A stretch of DNA of 64,000 nt from Coptis chinensis (Eukaryota; Streptophyta; Magnoliopsida; Ranunculales; Ranunculaceae): the NCBI GenBank assembly GCA_015680905.1, contig CM027378.1, positions 2,418,001-2,482,000 on the forward strand, read 5' to 3'. The translations under genes were made by a program, and so were the position numbers. This document shows, one piece after another, positions 33,107-43,243 of this stretch; positions within the stretch are counted from its first letter, which is position 1; each line of letters begins with the position of its first letter. The notes under the pieces are model-generated. The model made no database searches. It saw only the letters and a program-made list of their open reading frames with translations, and was not told the DNA's origin.

Positions 33107-33538
33107 GTGCTATATAGGGTTGTCAATGAATCGGTTTGGGTCATGTTCTGAAAAATCCGAAATCGAGCCGATAAAATAATTGGGTACCCAAAACCGAACC
33201 GAACTGATAATATTATATTTCATCCGAAACCGAACCGATAAGATAACAAATCAAATTCAAACCGACCCGAATCAAAAATTATAAAATTAATTAAATCTTA
33301 AATCAAATCTATTAATTTTAGCCACACAATTGATAAAACCTATACAAAATTAATCATAAAATATTACTAAAATGCCATCTTATCGGTTCGAGTTCATATC
33401 GGTTCGGTAGAGGAAAAACCTGAAACCAAACCAATATCGGTTCGGTTCGAGTTCATATGGTTTGGTTTGGTAGAGGACAAACCAAATTACCAAGGGTTTA
33501 TCGGGTTATTGAAACCCATTGACAGCCCTAGTGCTATA
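33107..33538. mobile_element. hAT-type MITE
   Basis: A 416-bp element (33115-33530) with inverted ends TAGGGTTGTCAATG and (inverted) TAGGGCTGTCAATG. It is bounded by a perfect 8-bp duplication GTGCTATA (33107-33114 and 33531-33538); 8-bp duplications with such ends are the hAT signature. The interior is rich in repeated GAACCGAACCGA / CGGTTCGG words. No coding capacity. Confidence 0.88.
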
Positions 33539-33585
33539 TATCCAGTTAAATTTGGACTAATTTTATCAAATTATGATTTACATAC

Positions 33586-34569
33586 CAGGATAAGAGACTT
33601 GATGACTGTATCAGGATCATCACCCGGTAATTGGTTCTCCTCCATAATAGACAATGTAATGTCTATGAAGTCCTTCTCCACCTCCTCTTTCGTTTTGTTT
33701 GCTGTACTTCCAGTTCCAGCTGAGACTGACACCCTCCTTTGGCGATGTTCCTCCACCCAGCTCTGGAGGACAGAATCCAATTCCTTGGCCGCCCGCTTCA
33801 TAGCACGGTCCAGTCCTCGCAACCGATCCAACCATCCCAAATATGGTACTATGTCCGATAAAGCCGTCACACACATAAGACGGACAACCTCTTCCATCAC
33901 TTTTTTATACCTATCACCTTTGGACCCAAAATTCTTTTTCCCAGCTACAATTCTTGCAACCACATTAAAAGAAATCTCGCCAAACCATTTGCTCATATCT
34001 ACCAATACCCACACATTATCGTCTTTGTTTTTTGTCCACAACTCGTACAGGTTTCTAAAACAAGCGTCCATCTCTGATATTCTTAGGGGCTTGAGCATAT
34101 CAAGGCGGTGGTTTGATAGAAGTTTAAGTGTAGTCATCTTACGAAGTTCACGCCAATAAGATCCATAAGGTGTGAACCCAATAGACTCTTCGTTGTAGAA
34201 CATGTACTTGATTGCTTTGTTAACTGGTCGATTGGAGAAGATTTTGTCATTTGTAGTGAAACATTCCTTCACCAGCTCCCAGTTACTCACCACAAATGTC
34301 GGATACACACCAAGATGAATTGTAAAGGCCGGTCCATATTTATCGGTGAGTTCTCCAAGTACAAAATGAACCAGCTTAGGACCACTTACTAGATTAAGAT
34401 GTCCAACTAGAGGCCATGCACCGGATACTTCAGGTGCCTTCCGCGTCTTGCTCACGTTACCACTTCTCTTCTTGACGATACAGATGAGAACAATAACGAT
34501 GAAACTAAAAACGATAGGTGCCGGGGCAATTATTGAAGTTGGTAGCCATTGGTGAAGTTGGGGATACAT
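33586..34569 (-). CDS. Cytochrome P450, CYP82 family, exon 1
   Basis: N-terminal exon, 328 codons; with exon 2 the protein is 536 residues, normal for CYP82. I chose the ATG at 34569 (MYPQLHQWLPT) over the in-frame ATG at 34614, because a TATA box at 34623-34630 would start transcription downstream of the latter. It has a hydrophobic ER anchor at residues about 11-32, a basic stop-transfer KKRSGNVSKTRK, the proline hinge KAPEVSGAWPLVGHL, the C-helix WRELRK (residues about 145), and the plant A-type blocks VVSNWELVKECFTTND and FSNRP. It ends DTVIKSLIL, the end of exon 1 in this family. No stop or frameshift. Spurious plus-strand frames overlap it. Confidence 0.88.
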
Positions 34570-34622
34570 TGGTGAAGAGGGGGACTTTGTGTGTCTGTGA
34601 TTAAAAGTGTGCAATGTGAAAG

Positions 34623-34630
34623 ATTATATA
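34623..34630 (-). promoter_or_regulatory. TATA box of CYP82 gene
   Basis: TATATAAT on the minus strand, 54 bp upstream of the chosen start codon; the only good TATA motif in the near promoter. Confidence 0.6.
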
Positions 34631-34699
34631 CTGTATTTCGATATGATTCGTTTAGAGCACGTAATATGATTGTGTCATTTTCTTTTTTTTTATTAATAC

Positions 34700-35752
34700 A
34701 TTTGCATTTTATTAAAAATTCTCCTACTTTGATCAAAGTCATCAAACGAGACTAACGAGATGGGGCCCAAGTTAACAAACGTTTTCTCTGGTGCACAAAA
34801 CTTTAGTAGTTCTAGTAGTAGTTCTAGACTTCTAGAAAACATTTGGCAATTGGCAAGGATGGAGTGATGGACATATTTTCTCAATGCCCATTTACTAATA
34901 ATTGAGTATTTTATTTTAATTTTTTGGTAAAGATAATTAATAATTAAGTATCCCCAATAGTTGCAATTGACAGCATATGATTTCAGATTGTTTTCTGTCC
35001 GCGTGAAGTTTGTATGATAGTGTATAAACATGAAAATCATGTAAGCGCCGACTGATATGATGTTCAGGCTCACGAGAATCACGTGGAATTGTGGATTCTT
35101 TCCTCCGAAAGTCGAACCATGCACAGTCGCCATACTTGGGCCTGTCAATGGGCTAGATGCATAGTGGGATTTGACTAGCGGATCGATGTCCACATTCCAC
35201 AGGGCCAACCAGCTGCTCATAAGCGGTTCTCTACAAAATGCAATGGTAGACGGGCGGTTGGAGAGCCTAACGCCTAGACCTGCTGGGCGGTTTTTTTTCA
35301 AATATATCTTATAATATATATACACCTATACTACAAGAAATAAATAAAATTATTTACTATAACTCAAAAAATAAACACAAACAAATATACTTATTACAAA
35401 AATGCGTAATAGTTGAAAAAAATCGACTTCATATAAAAACATACTCTTTCTTATAGTGGCATGTAATTTACATTGGACTTTAGTCTTTTAAACTCATTCA
35501 AATCTTAAGCCTACACGTCTTTAATTTTCAACATTTAATTACTCAAAAAAAAAAAAAAAAAAAAACTGGACCGGCTAGAGGCCGCCTAGACTCGCCTATT
35601 CGGTCCACCGATTTTTTAAACGACTTGGGCCTAGGCGAGTCGGTTGAGCACCGCCTAGCGCCTAGAGACCACCTAGACCGATTTTTAGAACACTGACAAA
35701 ATGTATAGTCCGCCCATTATTTGTGAGATGGGCTCCCAAATGTACCGCTACA
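34700..35752. repeat. CYP82 upstream region with degenerate MITE-like repeat
   Basis: No gene is supported here. The long minus-strand frame 34693-35325 has no protein-like composition. Between about 35225 and 35690 there are GGCGGT/CGCCTAG-rich blocks in opposite orientations (near 35248-35292 and 35575-35680). The right edge reads, inverted, CAGTGTTCTAAAAATCGG, which resembles the ends of common plant hAT-type MITEs. The left edge is not clear. Confidence 0.35.
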
Positions 35753-36062
35753 TCTCTACTACTTATAAGTGGCGTGGTTGAGTTAGCCATTTGAGTTGTG
35801 TATCGGTTCTAACATTGCATAATTTTGTGCCACGTGTTATGTCTAACCATTTGAGCCTATTTTTGTGTTCTGTTTTTGTCTTTTTGTTTTTCGTTTCATA
35901 ATTTTTTGTTGGCCCCACTAGGAAAAAGAGAGAGAGAGAGGCCCACCTATGGAAAATGTGTTAAGTTTTTTTGTTTGATTTTTTTTGTTGGGCCCATCAT
36001 AGAAAGAAAAAAAATAAATAGAGAGAGACACTACCTATGTGGGAACCACGTGCTAAGGCTAG
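35753..36062 (+). mobile_element. Small non-autonomous Helitron 1
   Basis: Starts TCTCTACTACTTATAAGTGG after an A and ends ...GCTAAGGCTAG before a T, so it sits between A and T as Helitrons do, without target duplication. A short hairpin (GTGG-GAA-CCAC) lies about 9 nt before the CTAG end. It is 310 bp long, with repeated GGCCCAC and GAGAGAGA words inside; no Rep/helicase. Confidence 0.6.
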
Positions 36063-36577
36063 TAATCTTTCTTTTTCTCCATCCATTCTCCTTTTATCTC
36101 TTCTTCCAAACTCTGTGTCTTTAGCCAAGTAATTTAAGTCCACTATAAATAATCCGACCACTACCTATACTACACAACCCTCTATCATCCTCGTCTTTAC
36201 ACCTACTTTCATTAGTATCGATTTTTGTCGTCATAACCATATCAAACTTTCCTATAGATTTGAGGCCAATTTGGTTCTTTCAAACCTCAATACCTGATAC
36301 ATCAAAATGAAATAATAAGACAATGAATTTTGGAGGAGAGAATATAGGAAAATGTGAAAACTGACTCAACGAGTACCCACTCAACTTTGTTTGTCATTTA
36401 GCAGTTGGTTTCGGAGCCCATCTCTCAAATAATGGGCTCGCTAGCATTTCTCATAAATTATACATGCTGAAACATCACAATTTTGGTCTGGAAAAGAGGG
36501 CCCATATCCTTCTTTCTAAGAGCCCACCTAGCTACCTCATGGGCCTCCCCATTGAAAAGCCTACTTACCAGTGAAAA
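36063..36577. other. Intergenic between two Helitrons
   Basis: AT-rich with pyrimidine-rich patches; nothing recognised. Confidence 0.45.
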
Positions 36578-36944
36578 TCTCTACTATTATAATGAGGCTT
36601 GCCTCTCCCCAAAGCCAACTGCCCAATAATCCTCTCACATAATTGCAAATTTTATGGGATGGCTAATAGTGGCTCACATAAGCTGTCAGCAACTTCGCCC
36701 CGTGTAATAATTGTTTTGTCCTTCAATCAGAAAACAAGTTCTTCAAACATGCAAAGCTTTATTTGGAAACTAAAACAACTTTTTTGTTTTTGCCCTTTTC
36801 ACAGGACCCACCAATCTAACTACGTGAAATTGTGTCCACCACTTTCATTGGTTTTTTTGTTCTTTTTTCTGGCCCCACCAATTATATTAGGCATACACAG
36901 TATGTGTGTTTGCTCAACGTGCGACGCACGTGCAGACATACTAG
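36578..36944 (+). mobile_element. Small non-autonomous Helitron 2
   Basis: Begins TCTCTACTATTATAATGAGG after an A and ends ATACTAG before a T. A strong hairpin (ACGTGCG-A-CGCACGT, 36918-36932) lies 8 nt upstream of the CTAG end, the standard plant Helitron 3' structure. 367 bp; the 127-codon frame 36599-36982 that crosses it runs out of the element and is not a gene. Confidence 0.78.
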
Positions 36945-37047
36945 TTAAGTTTAATACTACTACCAAAAAACTTAATAGCTAGTTTTGTACCAGTAACTAA
37001 AGGCTCCTACTGCCAATCAAGATTAGAGGGAAAGACTTGGGTTGTGT

Positions 37048-37049
<2 letters not shown>

Positions 37050-37081
<32 letters not shown>

Positions 37082-37742
37082 GGTGCATAAGCAAGGTTTT
37101 TATAGGGGTCCCCTCATAAAAATGAATAAAAGTTTGTTACATCCTTACATATTTCTTACCAATAGTATCATCATAGATAATTTTCTTTACATCTTCCGAA
37201 AATGAACTAGAAACTAACTCTTTGTAACTAACAGTAGGAATATTACTTTCGCCAGATCCGCCACCGGTTTATTAGTCTCCCTGTATACATGGGTTATACT
37301 GAAATGCTCAAGTGCTTCCTTCATATTTCGAATGCTTCGGATCATCTTCTCTGCTTCCCATGGATGTTTGGTCTTTTCATTCAAAAATGATATGATATTT
37401 GTTGAATCAGTTTGCACTGCAATCTTCTTGAATCCATGTCTGTATGCCATCTTCAGCCCTTGTTATACTACTTGTAACTCAATCAAAGCTATGGTCTTCA
37501 TGTATGATCGGCCATGGCTTGCTTTAAGTACTTCTCCCTTATCATTGCGCAATACTGTTGCCCATCCTCCCTCTATCCCATTCAACGTCCCATCTGTATT
37601 CAAATTGTGAATCCCCATTTCTACCCTCTTCCACTTACAGTACTCATGCCTGTTCTGTTTTACTCCCACATCGATGTTCCACCTCTCTATGAAGTTCTGA
37701 GCTTCTGGCCCTTGTTTCATTATGATTTTCATTACCAGTAGG
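37050..37742 (-). pseudogene. LINE RNase H domain, 5' part cut off by gypsy insertion
   Basis: The minus strand starts with FIERWNIDVGVKQNR and GIHNLNTDGTLNGIEGGWAT, then VLRNDKGEVLKASHGRSYMK, LIELQVV*QGLKMAYRHGFK, VQTDSTNIISFLNEK and FSITHVYRETNKPVADLA. This is the RVT_3-type RNase H at the end of plant LINE ORF2, with one internal TAG between two frames (37214-37450 and 37463-37756). A 29-nt T-run at 37052-37080 is the poly(A) tail on the minus strand. The upstream end stops exactly where the gypsy LTR begins. Confidence 0.78.
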
Positions 37743-39083
37743 TGATAAGAGCCCAAAACTATAGTTTTAACACCTTAATAATATTACATTTAGACCAATT
37801 ATGTTTATAATAAATAAGAGTTAGTACTGTTTACGTACTTTTGTGTACATTTAGACCAGAAATATATCACTTTTGCAAGAGAAAGAAGCAAAGGTTGGTT
37901 GCTAAGAAGTTCGATGGTTAAAGCCCAAGTTTCAAGGAGAAAAAACCTTTTTAAAGCCCAGTCAAAGTTGAAAAGTCAAAGTCAATGCGGGCAGAAATAG
38001 AGCATAAAAGTCAATAGAACTTCCACAGGTTGTATCTTTAGGCTCAAACCTCAGAATTGGGCCTATTATATGTCAAAATGACCGGCTCGGAAGGAGCTTT
38101 CTAATGGTTTAGGCTTTGATCCAATCAGAGGAGTAAAAGTGGACGAAAAGGCTGTTATAGTAATTTTCAGCAGAGAAACCTTTTTTGGATTTAAGTAATT
38201 AGGTTTTGGGCTTGATTTAGTGGCCCAAAACATTGCTCCAAAGCCCATGCACGAAATTGTAAACCTAGCCCTCTCCTATATAAAGAGGACTAAGGAAAAA
38301 CTCTAACTCACTCCTACCTCTTCTCTTTAGTTGAACCTAGTTTATATTTTATTAGCCTAGCTACTATTAATACAATTTAAGTTATTTATATTCCTTTAAT
38401 TATGTTTTCTTATTATTATTATTTCTTCCATGATAGTCTAATGAACCATAGCTAAACCTCCATTAGAGGGGTTTAGTTGAAGCTTTGATGAAGACTTGAT
38501 GTGTTAGTATAGAATAGTTGTATTAAAGAGTTTAAAGTCCAGGGTTTTCTATTTAGCAATAAGTAAAATAAACCTAGACTAGAGGGTAGTTCATTCACCA
38601 TGAGAATGGGTTTCAACTTCCTCTCATGCTAATTATTAGTTGGCTAGAGATACCATAAATAATTAGGGATAAAAAGACCTAACCTTTATGTTGAACCTTG
38701 TGTGAAAACATAAAGATTAGGGTTGCAACAAACTTCATACTAGCATGTTAGGGATTAATCAAGGTGGATTTCAAATCTCCTTAATTTCTTCTTCATATTC
38801 ACATCTTATTATTTTATTGTCATAATTTAATTTAGAATATATTCAATATTAGTTTTCACCATATTAGTTATATTTAGAATCATTACTCTCATGCTGTTTA
38901 ATTATTAATCATTAGTGAAATTATTAGTTATGTTATAAGCAATTAGGAGTGGAACGAATTCTTACTCTAGTTTTATTACATGATAATTGAGAGTAGAACT
39001 TTGATCAAAAGAATAAAATTATAGTTTACTTATTCCTAGTATAATTAGCTAAGATAGAGTAAAAGCAAATTTTCATACTATCA
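37743..39083 (+). repeat. Gypsy element B, 5' LTR
   Basis: 1341 bp, TGATAAGAGCCC...CTATCA, same family as LTR A (6775-8095). Core promoter CTATATAAAGAGG at 38276-38288. Confidence 0.85.
38277..38283 (+). promoter_or_regulatory. TATA box of LTR B
   Basis: TATATAA at the same LTR position as in element A; conservation between two diverged copies supports a real promoter. Confidence 0.55.
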
Positions 39084-39085
39084 AA

Positions 39086-39100
39086 TGGCGCCACTGCCAT
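39086..39100 (+). other. Primer-binding site of gypsy element B
   Basis: TGGCGCCACTGCCAT follows the LTR after two bases; one substitution from the TGGCGCCGTTGCC consensus recalled for this group. Confidence 0.75.
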
Positions 39101-39687
39101 CTTAGTTGTCTTTAGAATTTAATTCTCGTAGCTTTTTCAATTCTACAAACAGCCCAATTCACCCACCCACCCTATTGTTCGAAAGTGCTTGTGTTTCTGA
39201 CTGTATTTTATGTTTCTTGAAAACAGGATTTTGCTCCTGGAAGTCTACTTGAATTTTTTTGAAGTTGTACTCGGAGCGCACATGCGCCCTTCCTTCCAGT
39301 AAGCTTATTTTGTGTTTTCTTTCCAATTTTAAGGCCCAGCCCATTAAGAAACCATGCGAAAGCCTGTTTCTAAAAAAATTGACAGAGCGCGCACGTGCCC
39401 TTGTTACGTTATAATTGAGCGCACCCACACCCCTCTGAAGAAAGCTCGATATACATAGGTTAGTTACAGGTCATATTTTCGTTGGAAATAATTGTTGATT
39501 CAGTGTTCCAAGCTTCCACAGGACACTGAGGTTCGTATTAAAGATGCCATTCATAAGCGTAGCAAGGAGGCATTCAGGTTCTCCTCCTTTCACTCCTCGT
39601 TTCTTCTGTCAGAGGAGTTTAATTCTAGTATATCAGGTTTTTGTTTGACTGCTGTTAGTGTTTCTTTCATATTGGACTTAGCCTTGC

Positions 39688-40845
39688 ATGAGATTAAGGT
39701 CTAGTAAGAGAAAACCATTTAACGTTATCTATCGTAAACGTCAATGCACACGCCTATCTAGGATATCACACACTACACCTGCATCAATGGCTAAAGAAGC
39801 AAAAACTCCTCTATCTGATTTTTACAAAGTCCTAAACGATGGCCCTAAGTCTTGCATCGTTCTTGTAGGCCCAGTGGGGGATTTTTGAATTCCCCTGAAA
39901 TTTTTTAATTTATTACCAGTTTTTTATGGTTTATACCACTAAAAGCCTTATCAACATATGTGTAGGATAGAACAAGTTCTCACTACATTCCATCATCCTA
40001 ACATAGGTTTTGAACAAATTAAACTGAGGGTGTTTCCTTTCACCCTAGCCGATAAGGCGACGTCTTAGTTAACTGCCCAAACGCCTAATTCCGTGGACTC
40101 ATGGGCCAAACTTGTTCAATTGTTCATGAAATAGTTTTACCCACCACTGAAGACAGATGAAATTATTCAAAAGATTCATTTCTTCCGCCAGAACCCTCAT
40201 GAATCCTTTTCAGAGGCCTGGAACCGGTACACTGATCTTCTTATAGAGTGTCCACATCATAACCTTGCGAAAGACATGCTTGTTTGTGCCTTTTTCAAGG
40301 GGCTTTCACATCATCATAATGAGGTTTTTGATATAATGAATGGGGATAGTTTCCTTAGTAAAGGAGCTTCAGAGGCTTATAGGTTGTTAGAATTGAAGAT
40401 CAATCAAAGCGTAATAATAACTGGGGAGGGTGGTAATGACATCCCCCGCTCATCTACTTCTTCTTCCATGGCCAAGGCTGCCAGTATGTTTGAGGTTAAA
40501 CTTGATCCCGAGCTTAGAACTCTAATCGAATTCCTCACAAAAAAGGTAGAAGCCATTTCTGTTCAACATAAGCCTACTTATGTCATGAACATCAGCTCTC
40601 TTCCATGTAATTTATGTTTTAGTCTTGAGCATATCGACTCCTATTGTCCTATTGTCTATGAACAACCACCCGCACAGCCAGACAATGTTTGCTCCTTAAA
40701 TAGCCTTTCTAACGCACCTTAGAGACAAAACCCCAACTTCAGTTGGCGTAATAATCAACCAGTTATACCTCCGGGGTTTAATAATCAAAATGTTAGGCCA
40801 GCAAACAACTATAACCCAGCTCCACCAGGACAAGTACAAGGACAA

Positions 40846-40900
<55 letters not shown>

Positions 40901-41700
40901 GAGGTATCGTTCCGGTTACTAACAACTATCGCAACCCACCCATTAATAATCAACGTGAGATAGTTCCTGTCACACCACCTGTGGCCACTACACCTTCACA
41001 ACCGGATCGTTTCGATGCCTGCATGCAAGCTCAACAACAGATTCTACAATCCATTCAACAATCCATACAACAGTTAACCCAAGATAAAGCCCAACCAAAA
41101 GGTGTGTTTTCGGGTCAAGCTATACTTAATCCTAAATTGCCAAACACAACCTTTGAAGTAACCGGTAATACTAGTAAAAAAAATTTAAACGTAGGTGAGT
41201 TAAATGCCATCACCACTCTCCAATTCTGGTAGAGTGGTTGATAACCCCGTAACTATGCCCGTTGATACACCACCAGTGGTCATTGCAAATGAAACTTTAC
41301 TAGATACCGAAATAGAAACTGAAGATCCTACCCCTGTAGAGGTACTAGTTAAACCACAACCCAAGGGGAAAGCGGCCAAGGATAAAAATCCTATTGACCC
41401 ATATGCTAAATATAGAGAGAAACCACCGTTTCTCCAGAGACTAGCCATGTTAAAAAAGGATACAAATTTTGATGAGATTAGGAAAGTTTTTAAAAATCTA
41501 ACGATAAACCTACTTTTTCTTGAAGCTATTAAAAAATTACCACAACATGCTAAGTTTCTGAAAGACTTGTGCACTACTAGGCAGAAAACAAACATTCCAA
41601 AAGACGCCTTTTTAACTGAACAGTTTCCCACTCTCTATCTAAACATAATAGAATCGTTAAGTACAAATACCCTGGTCGTCCTACTATACAATGCACCTTA
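39688..41700 (+). pseudogene. Gypsy gag polyprotein (broken)
   Basis: The start is ATG 39688 (MRLRSSKRKP...). Frames carry the N-terminal region, then FRQNPHESFSEAWNRYTDLL, ECPHHNLAKDMLVCAFFKGL (Retrotrans_gag domain), a linker and the knuckle CNLCFSLEHIDSYC (CX2CX4HX4C) near 40606-40647. A (AAT)n run follows and would code for poly-Asn; the next frames (40981-41232, 41204-41701) give Gln-rich and Lys-rich C-terminal gag with PPFLQRLAMLKKD and KELPQHAKFLKDL-like blocks typical before the protease. Stops include 39886 (TGA) and 40066-40068 (TAG where Trp is expected). Known gag proteins form the particle around the RNA. Confidence 0.88.
40848..40900. repeat. (AAT)n microsatellite within gag
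   Basis: About 17 uninterrupted AAT units. In the gag frame it codes for Asn, between GQGQG and a NNYRN stretch already rich in Asn. Confidence 0.92.
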
Positions 41701-41970
41701 GGGGATACCCACACGACAACTGCTCTATTAGAACTGGGGGCGAGTGTTAACTTACTCCCTTATTATCTATATAAACAAATAGGTCTACAAGAGATGCAAC
41801 CAACTAAAATGACGTTGCAATTAGCTGACCGTTCTATTAAGCATCCTAAAGGTGTTGTTGAAAACGTGCTTGTTAAAGTTCAAGATTTTTACTACCCAGC
41901 CCCGTTATCCTCAATACAGAAGTCACTAACGACTCTGTTCCTATCATCTTAGGGCGTCTCTTCTTGGCAA
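41701..41970 (+). pseudogene. Gypsy aspartic protease, first part
   Basis: In the frame crossing 41690-41940, YKxPGRPTIQCTLGD is followed by ALLELGASVNLLPYYLYKQ, then MTLQLADRSIKHPKGVVENV, the protease of this gypsy group. The active-site Asp of the usual 'LxDLGASxN' block is Glu here, which would inactivate the enzyme. A stop near 41950 and the solo LTR insertion at 41976 follow. Confidence 0.75.
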
Positions 41971-43243
41971 CCACCTGATAGGGTTATATACTAAAAATAT
42001 TACTTTTGTATTAACTCTAATTCTTTATATTTTGGATGAGAATCATATGGGCAAATGTTATGCATATTATATATGTTATTAGTTATATGCATGTGTCTAA
42101 TACTTTATGTTGTAGATGATATGGTGTGAACACACAGAAGATCATATCATCAGTACCTTATAAAGTATAAGTAATCGTTCACAACCTAGATAGATTTGGA
42201 CAAACCATTGGTATGATTGTAGTATAATCTGGTATTAGTCTATCTTGACTATAGGATTACACTAGTACACTTTGTGTGTATTGAACAGGACCAAGTGAGG
42301 TTGTTTATCTTTATATTGACTATATAAAAGAACAAACGCCTTTGTTATTATGGATGCTTGTCCTCCTAATCCGGATATAATAACGGGCACTTACATGCAT
42401 TGTACGCTTTAAATCATCAATGAGTGAGATTCATTTGCGAATCAACAAACTCGATGAATTGGGTAATGACATTATATGTAAGGTGAGTTGTTGATTATAG
42501 AAGGAATCCGTGTCCTGCAAGAAGTCGGGTTGATGATGTCCCCTTGAGGAGCTCAAAAAGATTGTCATGTAAACCCTGCAGGTGGATTTATTCCGACATG
42601 ACAATGAGGTTGAGTGGTACTACTCAAGGACATAAGAAGTTGATTAATAATGTAGTTGTCAGTAACTTGACTTAATCAACGGACATTCGATATCTTAAAC
42701 ACGGGGAGATCAACGAGCATATAATATGGAGCCCATAAACGCTGACACGCAATTTGGGATTAGGGCTGTAGTGCAATAATGACCTTTAGTGGAATAAGTC
42801 ATTTGTTGACGGACTTGGGCCGTGTGTTCTGGGCAAACATGGGAAGCCCATGCCCGTCAGGAGGCCCAACCCTAATTTCTCCTCATGGTCCCTATTGTAG
42901 CCTATAAATAGAATACTCTCTCTCTGGCCGAAATTTACTATTCACTGGATTAGAAAAAGAGGCAAGGAAAGATAGATCCAAAATTGGATCTAGCTTTGTG
43001 AGAAAGAAGGGGGTTGGTAGATCGTTGTCCACACAACGTCCAATCTATTCTAAAGGAATACAACAGAAAATCAAGGGGTTGATTGTTGATTCAGATTCAT
43101 AAAGCTTGGATTCTCAGAGTTATCAAAACCGGATTCAAAGGTATGTTTTCTATCCAAAACTGTGAACCCCATTAATTCCGCTGTGCGTGGGTTTTCGCGG
43201 TTTGTAGAAATTTGCGTTCTGAAATAATGGTTCCTACACCGCC
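41971..43243 (+). mobile_element. Solo LTR inserted in gypsy element B
   Basis: A 1263-bp sequence (41976-43238) with TGATAGGG...TTCCTACA ends, flanked by CCACC and CCGCC, a 5-bp target duplication with one change. It has no coding capacity. A TATAAATAGA core promoter (42903-42912) and the run to a CCTACA end look like a complete LTR. The host frame resumes directly after it (LATT before; NAFINCCDGSMSMSFGHLSI after), which proves insertion and later LTR-LTR recombination or an original single LTR product. Confidence 0.82.

Larger units (their letters stand above)
27569..33585 (-). other. CYP82 intron, 6.0 kb, loaded with transposons
   Basis: The donor is CCTG|GTATGT at 33586/33585 and the acceptor GCAG|GAC at 27569/27568. 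In size order it contains a 2.3-kb LTR retrotransposon (30580-32915), a 1.8-kb Pack-MULE (28652-30426) with a Tourist MITE inside, and a 0.4-kb hAT MITE (33115-33530). Together these explain about 4.5 kb, so the intron without them would be about 1.5 kb. The remainder (27626-28642, 30436-30574, 32921-33106) has no recognised content. Confidence 0.85.

Noticed and set aside
33467..34159. 230-codon plus-strand frame
   Set aside because: Shadow frame antisense to CYP82 exon 1, whose frame has clear P450 motifs.
26942..34569. Two separate P450 genes or fragments
   Set aside because: The exons are complementary halves with matching phase-0 splice sites at the family's usual intron position, so one gene with a long intron is simpler.
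34693..35325. 210-codon minus-strand open frame
   Set aside because: No protein-family resemblance, odd composition, and it overlaps a MITE-like repeat; judged a chance frame.
36599..36982. 127-codon frame with Cys-rich end
   Set aside because: Starts inside Helitron 2 and runs beyond its end; no domain.
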